Origin: Acidithiobacillus ferrooxidans ATCC 23270
GTDB taxonomy: Bacteria; Pseudomonadota; Gammaproteobacteria; Acidithiobacillales; Acidithiobacillaceae
Assembly (NCBI RefSeq): GCF_000021485.1
Contig: NC_011761.1
Location: 1-64,000 of the forward strand
Reading direction: 5' to 3'
DNA: 64,000 nt
Shown here: positions 31,310-41,086 of the stretch, piece after piece
How positions within the stretch are numbered: position 1 is the first letter of the stretch
Layout: the number at the start of each line of letters is the position of its first letter
The notes under the pieces: model-generated
What the model was told of the DNA's origin: nothing
Databases searched by the model: none
The model's input: the letters and a program-made list of their open reading frames with translations, nothing else
Position numbers and translations under genes: made by a program

Positions 31310-31325
31310 TGGCACAATACATGCA
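31310..31325 (+). promoter_or_regulatory. Sigma54 promoter of tetH
   Basis: TGGCAC (31310-31315), five bases, then ATGCA (31321-31325) fits the sigma54 consensus TGGCAC-N5-TTGCA with one mismatch and the required ten bases between the invariant GG and GC. Transcription would begin near 31336, giving a leader of about 210 bases before the tetH ATG. The adjacent NtrC-type activator supports it. Confidence 0.75.
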
Positions 31326-31544
31326 TAAAACATCTCGTGCTGCCGCGGGATTCTCATTTTCATTTACTCATTGAATATCATAAGCGGGATGCAGCCATAA
31401 ATATAACGCTGGTTGTGTTATTGGGAGCGAGCATTTAATTCTGTTGATATCGTTTATGGGAATAACAAAAGTGGAGACGCAGCTGAAAAAGCGAAGCTGA
31501 TGACAGAGTACGTTATACCTCACCAAATGGATTGGAGACTTGAT

Positions 31545-33044
31545 ATGCCAAGTATTGTACGTAACCATGGTCCACATAACAAAATTCTTTTATCGGCATT
31601 ATTGCTGGCCCTCTTCGGCTGGGTGCCGTTGGCGTCCGCCGCTGTTGCTGTTCCAATGGATTCAACCGGGCCCTATCGAACGGTATCCCATCCGGAAAAC
31701 GCACCATCTGGCGTGGATGCCGGTGTCGGCCCATCCGAATGGACACACGCATACGCCAATCCCGCCCACAATGCTGCATTTCCGGTCCCTGACGACGCGC
31801 CGGAATGGATAAGGAACGGCGTATCATGGTTGTTTCCGGAAGCCCGTGCATGGCCTCTGGCAAACCCGCCGTTCGGGAGTAAGACCTATGGGGCCGCAGA
31901 AGCTTCCGTAACACAAACCCAGTTCTATGGAAACGCACTGGGGCCATCGGTGGTCGACGGTGTGGTCTATGCGGAAAGCGATGATATGTTTGCATATGCG
32001 GTTAACGCAAAAACCGGGAAACTCATCTGGCGCGCGAGTCCTGTCGGAAATAATTTGATGGGCAACCCGTTGGTCATTGGAAATACAGTATATCTATCCG
32101 CCGGCAGTGTAGCCTTCAACTTCGCCAACGTCTTGCGATATGCCCACAATCCATCGGCCTCAGCGCGAGGCCTGAATGTGAGTTTCAACGGCATTTATGC
32201 CCTTAACCGCAGCAACGGCAAGCTTCTTTGGTACTTCGCGACGCCTGGCGAAACCATGGCGACACCGGCCTATGACAATAACACCTTGTTTATTGCCGAT
32301 GGCGCGGGAAATGCGTTTGGGATTAATGCCACGACTGGCAAGCAGGTCTGGAAAACCCATGTGGGGGGCATGGACAACATGTCCAGTGTGACAGCGTATC
32401 GGCACAATATCTATTTTGCTATGGCTATCAAGCCATATCTTTATTGTCTGAATGAATCCAACGGGCATATCGTATGGAAAGGGACGATACCGGGTGCCAG
32501 TAATACTGGTATTGGCGACGTATCTCCGGCGGCGGCCGATGGTGTTGTCGTACTCGATGCGACAACGAAACCGCAAGCCAATAAAAAGGCCATGTTCAGC
32601 AACGTCATTCGCGCATTTGATGCCAAGACCGGCGCGGTTCTGTGGACCAGAAACATGGGTAGCGGAGGAAAAATACCCGCGTTTAAAGGGGGCGTTCCCA
32701 TGATCCACAACAACATCGTATATGTGGGCAATCCCGTCGCGTCAACATACCAGGCGTATGAACTTAAAACGGGCAAGCTGCTCTGGACATGGCATGTCCC
32801 AACCAAAGTTGCAGCAGGCGCGGGGCGTTCGGCTCCAACCTATTACAAAGGATTGCTGTACATAACTACCGGGCAGTACATATTTGTTGTGAATCCCGCC
32901 ACCGGAAAGGAACTTCACCAACATCATATCGGTGGTCAGTTCGGGATCGAAAGCCCCGTAATAGTGGGGGGCACCGTCTACCTGACCAACTCCTGGGACT
33001 GGATCATGGCGATTCCGCTAAAAACGATAAGCCATGGCAGTTAG
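31545..33044 (+). CDS. tetH: Tetrathionate hydrolase
   Basis: TetH hydrolyses tetrathionate to sulfate, thiosulfate and sulfur at the acidic cell surface. The 499-aa length from ATG 31545 equals that of the characterised A. ferrooxidans enzyme. A signal peptide (LLSALLLALFGWVPLASA) is followed by a PQQ-type beta-propeller with repeated strand motifs such as AKTGKLIW, RSNGKLLW, ATTGKQVW, AKTGAVLW and LKTGKLLW. GGAG at 31534-31537 sets the start; the frame extends back to 31413 without support. Base composition is AT-richer than the flanking housekeeping genes. Preceded by a kinase/sigma54 activator pair and followed by a porin gene. Confidence 0.95.
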   Translation: MPSIVRNHGPHNKILLSALLLALFGWVPLASAAVAVPMDSTGPYRTVSHPENAPSGVDAGVGPSEWTHAYANPAHNAAFPVPDDAPEWIRNGVSWLFPEARAWPLANPPFGSKTYGAAEASVTQTQFYGNALGPSVVDGVVYAESDDMFAYAVNAKTGKLIWRASPVGNNLMGNPLVIGNTVYLSAGSVAFNFANVLRYAHNPSASARGLNVSFNGIYALNRSNGKLLWYFATPGETMATPAYDNNTLFIADGAGNAFGINATTGKQVWKTHVGGMDNMSSVTAYRHNIYFAMAIKPYLYCLNESNGHIVWKGTIPGASNTGIGDVSPAAADGVVVLDATTKPQANKKAMFSNVIRAFDAKTGAVLWTRNMGSGGKIPAFKGGVPMIHNNIVYVGNPVASTYQAYELKTGKLLWTWHVPTKVAAGAGRSAPTYYKGLLYITTGQYIFVVNPATGKELHQHHIGGQFGIESPVIVGGTVYLTNSWDWIMAIPLKTISHGS

Positions 33045-33052
33045 GTTTTCCA

Positions 33053-33081
33053 ACGTGTTATCGGCCGGACCGATAACACGT
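33053..33081. repeat. 12-base perfect stem between tetH and porin
   Basis: ACGTGTTATCGG and CCGATAACACGT form a perfect 12-base stem with a 5-base loop, starting 9 bases after the tetH stop. No T-run follows, so it is less like a terminator than like an mRNA-stabilising or attenuating hairpin that would lower porin expression relative to tetH. Confidence 0.7.
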
Positions 33082-33160
33082 AACCAGCCAGCCATCTGCC
33101 TCGTTAGCTTTCTGGTCAACGAAACCAGCACGCCCGGGGCGATGTCTGAAGGAGATAGAT

Positions 33161-34519
33161 ATGGGGAAGAGGAAACAACCAAAAAAATATGCAATATATG
33201 CCGTTGCCGTTGCCGTTCTGGCTGCGGGTTCAATAGATTCTGCCGCTGCTGCAAATTGGTTCAAGCTGGAAGGTATCTCTCCAGTACAAGCACCGCTGTT
33301 AAACTTCAGCGGGTTCTTTATTCCGCTTTACAAATACATGAATGGCACAGCGGCAGAAAATGGCCAGACTCCGAGGTTTAACCTGGTGGCACCTCAAGAC
33401 ACATCCAGCAAGTCATTTAATATTCTCTTTGCGCATATCATGCTGCGAGGAAATATCAATAAGCATATTTCATATATGTTGGCCGGCGAGTTCGGGAACA
33501 ATCAGTTCACTCATGTTGGCGGCAACTATACACCACAGCTTATGGACGCCCATGCTACATTTAGTTATGTCCCTGGCGCCCGCTTTGAAGTAGGTATCAT
33601 CCGCGCACCAGGTCCGGAAGAGGATATGCAGGGATACCCGAACTTTGCGTTTGGGTTCAATTATAGTACCGTCGTACAACAACTGATGTTGCAGCCGTTT
33701 TATTCAACAAATACCAATTATGGGTCAGGGCCATACGAAAGTTATTCTGTTCCCGGTAAAAACATAATGGGAAACAACGCATTCAGATATCCTGGTGCGG
33801 AAGTAATGGACTGGTTCCGTGCGGGAAATATGGAGTACGCCTATGGCGTGATGGTCGGCAACTTTGGACCTCTGGTGGCGACCAACACCTCGAGCGGAGC
33901 GCTCGTCGCAGCGCGCCTGCAGGCGTCTTACATTTTAAAAGGGTTTGGGCCAATTCATGGACCATTTCGCAGTGACGTGACGGGATTCCTCTGGTATCAG
34001 CATGCGAACCCCATTTTTAATGGACAATCCTACTCCATGACACGGGATGGACTTGGTCTGACGTATACGCAGGGATATATGCACCGTTGGGGAAGATGGC
34101 TCAAGTTTGAATATATCCGTGGCTCCGGAATGATCGATGCCCCCGCGGTGTTTAATGCCTACGCAGGAGCCGCACCCACGCTTACGGACGCCCAGGTTTA
34201 CCCTGGAAGCCAGAATACGGCTAAAGGATATTATGTTTCCGGCGGATTTTTTGTCACCAACCGTTTAGAGTTCGATCTGCGCTATGACTTCTATGATCGA
34301 TTACCCAATGTTGCGACGCAGGAGAGAATATTCAAAACCTGGGCGATCGGTGGCCAGTACCATATTACCAAGTCCACCAGAATAATGGTTGATTATTTCG
34401 TTAGAAGTGTGAAAATACCTGATCTGTCCGGTATTCCGCCAGCACAAAGAGTATTACCACAAAGTGTTGCGGATGCCGCTGACAACGAGTTTGCGGTTAC
34501 CGCGTTTATTGCATTCTGA
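33161..34519 (+). CDS. Outer membrane porin linked to tetH
   Basis: A 452-aa exported beta-barrel protein. A signal peptide (YAVAVAVLAAGSIDSAAA) precedes a mature part with many alternating hydrophobic/aromatic strands, and the last residues are AVTAFIAF, ending in the C-terminal Phe used by the barrel assembly machinery. It resembles OprO/OprP-like phosphate-selective porins in overall character, but the substrate is unknown; the tetH context suggests an oxyanion of sulfur. GGAG lies 7 bases before ATG 33161. Base composition matches tetH. Confidence 0.75.
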   Translation: MGKRKQPKKYAIYAVAVAVLAAGSIDSAAAANWFKLEGISPVQAPLLNFSGFFIPLYKYMNGTAAENGQTPRFNLVAPQDTSSKSFNILFAHIMLRGNINKHISYMLAGEFGNNQFTHVGGNYTPQLMDAHATFSYVPGARFEVGIIRAPGPEEDMQGYPNFAFGFNYSTVVQQLMLQPFYSTNTNYGSGPYESYSVPGKNIMGNNAFRYPGAEVMDWFRAGNMEYAYGVMVGNFGPLVATNTSSGALVAARLQASYILKGFGPIHGPFRSDVTGFLWYQHANPIFNGQSYSMTRDGLGLTYTQGYMHRWGRWLKFEYIRGSGMIDAPAVFNAYAGAAPTLTDAQVYPGSQNTAKGYYVSGGFFVTNRLEFDLRYDFYDRLPNVATQERIFKTWAIGGQYHITKSTRIMVDYFVRSVKIPDLSGIPPAQRVLPQSVADAADNEFAVTAFIAF

Positions 34520-34590
34520 ATAGCCGTGCGCTTTGCTACCATTAAGAAACCGTATTGCCGGCTCATTTCGCCTTTACGCTAGTTCCTGCG

Positions 34591-35946
34591 TTATTTCCCG
34601 ATGCAAAAGCGCGAAAAAATCTCGCCGAGAATGTCTTCCACGTCCATGTGGCCGGTGATGCCGGCCAACGCTGCCGCGGCTTCACGCAGGGACTGGGCGA
34701 CCAGTTCCGGGGCATCTCCCAGGCGGAGCGTGTCACCTGCGATGCCGAGCCGGTGCGCACAGCTTTCCAGGGCTTCGACATGGCGACGGCGCGCGCTGAA
34801 GGGGCAACTGTCGCCCTGCACCCCCAGTGCTTCAATCAGGCTGCAGTGTAATGTATCGAGACCTGCGCCGGTTTGGGCGGAGAGTGTTATGGCTTCCTCA
34901 CCCGTCGGGGTGGCGGGTGGTGCGGAAACCAGATCCATTTTGTTCCAGATGATGCGGCGCGGTCCTTCCGGTAGGTCGCGCAGGATGACTTCGTCCTCCG
35001 ATTGCCATCCCGTGCTCGCATCAGCCACCAGCAGGATCAGTTGTGCGCTGTGCAATATGTTGCGGGCGCGGGCGACGCCCTCCGCCTCCACGGCGTCCGT
35101 CGCCTCGCGCAGTCCCGCGGTGTCGACGAGTTCCACCGGCAGTCCGCCGAGGATGATCTCCTCTCGGAGCAGGTCGCGGGTGGTGCCGGGGATGGCGGTG
35201 ACAATGGCTGACTCGCGCCGGGCGAGGGCGTTCATCAGGCTGGACTTGCCGACGTTGGGTCGTCCGGCGAGCACCACGCGACCGCCGCGGGCGAGTCGGG
35301 CGCCTTGCTGTGCCTGCTTGAGCAGATGGGCGACCTGAGCATCCAGCCGTACCAGGCTGTCGCTGATGGCCTGCGCATGGGCATCGCCAAGGTCTTCTTC
35401 ACTGAAGTCCAGTCCGGCTTCGGCGAGAGCGAGAAGGCGCAGGAGCTGGCCGTGAATGTCATCGACGGCTTGTGAAAAGGCGCCCTCCAGACTCGCTGCC
35501 GCGGCTCGTGCCTGAGCATCGCTGCGGGCGTGGATGAGGTCGGCCACCGCTTCGGCCTGGGCAAGATCAAGCCGGCCATTGAGAAAGGCCCGTTCGCTGA
35601 ACTCCCCGGCACGCGCCGCCCGTGCGCCAAGGGCGATAGCCTCGGTGAGCAGGCTGGCGAGGGCCAGCGGGCTGCCATGGCCCTGCAATTCCACGACGGT
35701 TTCGCCGGTGTAGCTGTTCGGGGCTGGAAAATAGAGGACAATGCCGTGATCGATCAGGCTGCCGTCGCGGGCGTAAAAGCGGCGAAAATGAGCATGACGG
35801 GGTGTCAGCGGTTTGGCGGACCGCCGGCCGCAGAGCGCCGTCGCGATGGACGGCGCCTGTGGTCCGGAGAAGCGCAAAATGCCGACACCGCCTTCTCCCG
35901 GCGGCGTGGCAATCGCCACGATAGTGTCTCCCTGCTGATAATCCAT
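34591..35946 (-). CDS. mnmE: tRNA modification GTPase MnmE
   Basis: MnmE (451 aa) works with MnmG to add the aminomethyl or carboxymethylaminomethyl group to U34 of certain tRNAs. The N-terminal folate-binding domain starts DTIVAIATPPGEGGVGILR, the inserted G domain has GRPNVGKSSL, GTTRD and NKMD, and the protein ends in the catalytic FCIGK. It is the last gene of the minus-strand rpmH-rnpA-yidD-yidC-mnmE series and converges with the porin gene. Confidence 0.96.
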   Translation of the reverse strand: MDYQQGDTIVAIATPPGEGGVGILRFSGPQAPSIATALCGRRSAKPLTPRHAHFRRFYARDGSLIDHGIVLYFPAPNSYTGETVVELQGHGSPLALASLLTEAIALGARAARAGEFSERAFLNGRLDLAQAEAVADLIHARSDAQARAAAASLEGAFSQAVDDIHGQLLRLLALAEAGLDFSEEDLGDAHAQAISDSLVRLDAQVAHLLKQAQQGARLARGGRVVLAGRPNVGKSSLMNALARRESAIVTAIPGTTRDLLREEIILGGLPVELVDTAGLREATDAVEAEGVARARNILHSAQLILLVADASTGWQSEDEVILRDLPEGPRRIIWNKMDLVSAPPATPTGEEAITLSAQTGAGLDTLHCSLIEALGVQGDSCPFSARRRHVEALESCAHRLGIAGDTLRLGDAPELVAQSLREAAAALAGITGHMDVEDILGEIFSRFCIGK

Positions 35947-35983
35947 GCCCTTAACTCAGCGCGGACAAATCCTCACCGGCACC

Positions 35984-37570
35984 CTAGTCCTTGGCCTTCA
36001 TGATATGACGGGTGATCAGGTACTGCTGGCCGATGGAAACCACGTTGTTGGTCAGCCAGTAGAGCACTAGGCCTGCGGGGAAGAAGGAGAAGAACACGGC
36101 GAAGACCACCGGCAGCGCGGACATGATGCGCTTCTGCATGGGGTCTACCGGCGCGGGATTGAGGCGCTGCTGGAAGAACATGGATATGCCCATGAGCAGG
36201 GGCAGGATGAAGTAAGGGTCGGGTATGGCCAGATCATGAATCCAGAGGATGAAGGGCGCCTGCCGCAGGGAGACGCTCTCCACCAGTACCCAGTACAGGG
36301 CGATAAAGAAGGGCATCTGCAGTATGATGGGCAGACAGCCTGCCATGGGGTTGACCTTCTCGCTGCGATACAACTCCATCATGGCCGCGCCCAGCTTCTG
36401 GCGATCGTCGCCGACTTCCTGCTTCAGTTTCTCCAGCTTGGGCTGGAGCTTCCGCATGTTGGCCATGGAACGGTAGCTGATGGCCGAGGGGTAGAAGAAG
36501 ATGGACTTGACCACTATGACGAGCAGGATGATCGCCAGCCCCCAGTTGCCGACCAGCCCGTGGAACCAGGTCAGGACTACATGCATGGGCTCGGCGATGA
36601 TGGCGAACCAGCCGTAGTCCACGGTCTGTTCCAGGCCGCGCCCCATGGCGGCCAGCGTTTGTTGCCGCTTCGGCCCAAGGAAGAGCTGTTGGGTGATGGT
36701 GGTGCTCTGACCCGGCGCCAGGGTGGGCAGCGGGGTGCTCACCCCGGCAACATAATTGGTACCCGAAGGACGCGCATAAACCTGAACTTGCGCATGAGCA
36801 GAGGGCAGGATGGCGGTGAGAAAGTAATGGTCCATCATCCCCGCCCAGCCGGGGCCGGATTTCAGTACCGGATGGTCGTGGATATCGCTGAAACTCACCT
36901 CGCTGAAGTTGCCCTGGTGCATGAGCACCGCGCCAGTGAAAATCGACATGAACATGTGCGTTTCGGTGCGGTCGTTACGCAGGATCTGATCGAAATAGCT
37001 GCCGTTCCACGGCGCGGACCCGCTATTGGTGATGGTGACGTGTTCTTCCGCCACATAGCTGTCGGGTTGGAATGTCCAGGTTTTTTCTACGGTCAGGGGG
37101 CCGGCCTTGCCGGTGAGGACGATGGGCTGGCCTGCGGTCGTCTGGCCGGCGGGGGCGGCAAACCGGGCGGTCAGGGTCTGCCCGTCGCTGCTGACGAAGC
37201 CGCTCTGTTGTATGGTGAGCCTGGCCGGTGCTCCGTCGAGGAGAGGATAAGGGGCGGTATCGTCCACCGCCTGTGGGTAGTGGCGCAGGCCCAGGTTTTG
37301 AATATCTCCGCCGTTCAGGCTGATCCGACCGGTGAACACCTGCGTCTGGAAAGATACCGCGGCCCCGGTCGCCGGTGGGAGACCGCCGGCGCTAGCCGGC
37401 ACTACATCCACCGGCGCCGGCGAGGTGGCCGTAGCGCCGGGCGCCGTCACACTCCGGCTGACAGCAGGTCCGGCTGCAGGTTTCGGCGCATTCTGCTCCT
37501 GCCAGGCCTGAAACAGCAGAAAGACGACTACGGCAAGTGCAACGGCGAGGATGGTCTTCTGATTATCCAT
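35984..37570 (-). CDS. yidC: Membrane protein insertase YidC
   Basis: YidC (528 aa) inserts proteins into the inner membrane alone or with SecYEG. A first membrane segment (ILAVALAVVVFLLFQAWQ) is followed by a linker rich in Pro/Ala/Thr and the large periplasmic beta domain (about 65-330), then the conserved five-helix core including FFYPSAISYRSMANMRKLQP and NPMAGCLPIILQMPFFIALY. Length and layout are those of Gram-negative YidC. It follows yidD by 15 bases. Confidence 0.97.
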   Translation of the reverse strand: MDNQKTILAVALAVVVFLLFQAWQEQNAPKPAAGPAVSRSVTAPGATATSPAPVDVVPASAGGLPPATGAAVSFQTQVFTGRISLNGGDIQNLGLRHYPQAVDDTAPYPLLDGAPARLTIQQSGFVSSDGQTLTARFAAPAGQTTAGQPIVLTGKAGPLTVEKTWTFQPDSYVAEEHVTITNSGSAPWNGSYFDQILRNDRTETHMFMSIFTGAVLMHQGNFSEVSFSDIHDHPVLKSGPGWAGMMDHYFLTAILPSAHAQVQVYARPSGTNYVAGVSTPLPTLAPGQSTTITQQLFLGPKRQQTLAAMGRGLEQTVDYGWFAIIAEPMHVVLTWFHGLVGNWGLAIILLVIVVKSIFFYPSAISYRSMANMRKLQPKLEKLKQEVGDDRQKLGAAMMELYRSEKVNPMAGCLPIILQMPFFIALYWVLVESVSLRQAPFILWIHDLAIPDPYFILPLLMGISMFFQQRLNPAPVDPMQKRIMSALPVVFAVFFSFFPAGLVLYWLTNNVVSIGQQYLITRHIMKAKD

Positions 37571-37585
37571 GGGGCCCCAGGGCTT

Positions 37586-37801
37586 TTAAGGAACGGGATC
37601 GACACCACCGGGGTGCCAGGGATGGCAGCGGCTGATGCGTTTGATGCCTAGCCAGGAACCTTTGGCGATGCCGTAGCGTTCGATGGCCTGACAGGTATAT
37701 TCGGAGCAGGTCGGAAAAAAGCGGCAGTTGTGTCCGAGCATGGGGCTGATGATGTACTGGTAGCCGCGCACCACGACCACTGCCGCGCGCCGCACACTCA
37801 T
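37586..37801 (-). CDS. yidD: Membrane insertion efficiency factor YidD
   Basis: A 71-aa small protein that assists YidC-dependent insertion. It carries the family features [20 protein letters not shown] and the Cys/His-rich [11 protein letters not shown]. Its ATG overlaps the stop of rnpA (ATGA), consistent with the invariable rnpA-yidD-yidC order. Confidence 0.95.
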   Translation of the reverse strand: MSVRRAAVVVVRGYQYIISPMLGHNCRFFPTCSEYTCQAIERYGIAKGSWLGIKRISRCHPWHPGGVDPVP

Positions 37802-38148
37802 GTTCTCTCCAGGGTTTGCTGAAGGTAGGCACCCATGGCCCGCATGCTGAGTTGCCGGGCGCTCGGCCGCGCCACGACCAGCACGTCGCGCCCCCGTGTG
37901 CGCACCGACTGCTGCCGGAAGGCTTCGCGCAGGCGCCGCTTGATGCGGTTGCGGACCACGGCATTGCCCACCTTGCGACTCACCGCCAGACCCAGCCTGG
38001 GATGTGGCAGCTCATTACGCAGGGCGTAGATCACCAATTCCGGAAAAACCTTCTTGCGCCCCTGCTTGAGGGTGCGCTGGATAGCCACCTTCTGGCGGAG
38101 ACGATCCTCGCGGGTAAAACGATGAGGATGCGCCAGCGCCGGGTTCAT
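37798..38148 (-). CDS. rnpA: Ribonuclease P protein component
   Basis: The 116-aa protein subunit that helps the RNase P RNA process tRNA 5' ends. The RNA-binding RNR motif is in [19 protein letters not shown], and [10 protein letters not shown] is also typical. ATG 38148 is selected from the family start and because a longer frame to 38232 runs through rpmH. The gene lies 4 bases after rpmH, the usual pairing. Confidence 0.95.
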   Translation of the reverse strand: MNPALAHPHRFTREDRLRQKVAIQRTLKQGRKKVFPELVIYALRNELPHPRLGLAVSRKVGNAVVRNRIKRRLREAFRQQSVRTRGRDVLVVARPSARQLSMRAMGAYLQQTLERT

Positions 38149-38152
38149 CGGC

Positions 38153-38287
38153 TTACGGACAAAGGCGCTGACGGCCCTTGGCACGACGGCGCTTGAGCAC
38201 GAGGCGGCCGGATTTGGTGGCCATGCGGGCACGGAAACCGTGGGTCCGCTTACGGTGAACGACGCTGGGCTGAAAAGTACGCTTCAT
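38153..38287 (-). CDS. rpmH: Large ribosomal subunit protein bL34
   Basis: A 44-residue basic protein beginning [20 protein letters not shown], matching L34 along its whole length and ending in QRLCP. It is the first gene of the rpmH-rnpA-yidD-yidC-mnmE series. A strong sigma70 promoter lies 36 bases upstream of the start codon. In many bacteria rpmH sits next to dnaA, but here it is 38 kb from dnaN. Confidence 0.97.
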   Translation of the reverse strand: MKRTFQPSVVHRKRTHGFRARMATKSGRLVLKRRRAKGRQRLCP

Positions 38288-38322
38288 GAGACACTTCCTG
38301 CGGGTAATTCTTAAGGGCTGAG

Positions 38323-38351
38323 AAGATAAGGAGATGCTGCGTGAAAGTCAA
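38323..38351 (-). promoter_or_regulatory. Sigma70 promoter of rpmH operon
   Basis: Reading the minus strand, TTGACT (38351-38346), a 17-base spacer and TATCTT (38328-38323) form a near-consensus sigma70 promoter located between ettA and rpmH. It would drive the highly expressed rpmH-rnpA genes and those after them. Confidence 0.8.
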
Positions 38352-38357
38352 GGCGCC

Positions 38358-40025
<1,668 letters not shown>

Positions 40026-40122
40026 GCCGTGTTCCATCCAGAGAGTGGGTTCAGACCGCCGGAGGGCGGAGTCGGCCTAGTGTAGCGCAAATCAGGGCTC
40101 GATGTGGACTATGCAGCCGGTC

Positions 40123-41025
40123 TCAGGGCTGGGCCTGCAGCGCATATCGCTGCTGCACCATGGTTACAAAAGTTCGCGCTGCCGGATTTCCGTCCTCCTG
40201 TCGTCCGCGCCAGGCGAGACTTACCTCACTGTCTCCCAGGACATCCGCCAGCGGTCGGAAGACGATTCCCGGACGTTGAATTTCCGCAAAGGCCGAGAAC
40301 AGGAAACCCAGTCCGAGGCCCGCCAAGACCGCGCTGAACACGGCATTGGAATCGGCGAGTTCCATCAGGATATGTGGCTTCAGGGCATGGATGTGGCATT
40401 GGGCAAGGATGCGGTCATAGGACGCTGGTGCCACCTCGCGGCGCAGGAGAATCAACGACTCATGGTGCAGGCGATGGAGGGCTATGGCGCTCTCTGCGGC
40501 GAAGGGATGATCCTCCGGGAGCACCAGCATCAGCGCCTCCCGTTGCAGCAGATGCTGGTGGATATCCGGCAGGATGCCGATATCGCGGATGAAGCCGATA
40601 TCGATCTGGTCATCGCGCAGGGCCTGCAACTGCGCATCGCTGCTCATCTCCCGCAACTCCAGATGCACCTGCGAAAAGTGCTGACGAAAACCGCGCAACA
40701 GCCCAGGCAGAAGGGCGATGGCGGTGGAGGCAAGAAAGCCGATCCGCAGGGTGCCGGCCTGCCCGTTTTGCAGATCGCCGAGCAGAGCCTCCGTGCGCCG
40801 CGCCTGCGCCAGCAATTGTCGGGCTTCGGGCAGGAGCACCCGACCGGCGGCCGTGAGGGAGACTTCCCGCTGGTTGCGCAAAAAAAGCGGCAGACCGATC
40901 TCCTCTTCCAGAGCGCGGATGCTGCGGCTCAGGGAGGGCTGGGCGAGATGCAGGCGAGTCGCCGCCCGATGAAAGTTCAGGGCCTCGGCGAGCACGACAA
41001 AATGGCGCAGATGACGCAGGTCCAC
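40123..41025 (-). CDS. LysR-family transcriptional regulator
   Basis: A 300-aa regulator with an N-terminal winged helix-turn-helix (FHRAATRLHLAQPSLSRSIR, about residues 18-37) and a type 2 periplasmic-binding-like effector domain starting at GTLRIGFLAS. GTG 41025 places the helix-turn-helix at the usual distance from the N-terminus; a longer frame to 41160 runs toward the efflux gene without a ribosome site. It lies just downstream of, and on the same strand as, a tripartite efflux system and probably controls it; the ligand is unknown. Confidence 0.88.
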   Translation of the reverse strand: MDLRHLRHFVVLAEALNFHRAATRLHLAQPSLSRSIRALEEEIGLPLFLRNQREVSLTAAGRVLLPEARQLLAQARRTEALLGDLQNGQAGTLRIGFLASTAIALLPGLLRGFRQHFSQVHLELREMSSDAQLQALRDDQIDIGFIRDIGILPDIHQHLLQREALMLVLPEDHPFAAESAIALHRLHHESLILLRREVAPASYDRILAQCHIHALKPHILMELADSNAVFSAVLAGLGLGFLFSAFAEIQRPGIVFRPLADVLGDSEVSLAWRGRQEDGNPAARTFVTMVQQRYALQAQP

Positions 41026-41086
41026 TCCGGTATTACTCCTGGATTCGGGACTGGGAGTGTAGCCCAGGGCCGGCGCGGGCGGCCAG

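Noticed and set aside
36236-37651. 471-codon plus-strand frame across yidC
   Set aside because: Shadow of yidC; the minus frame has the complete insertase signature.
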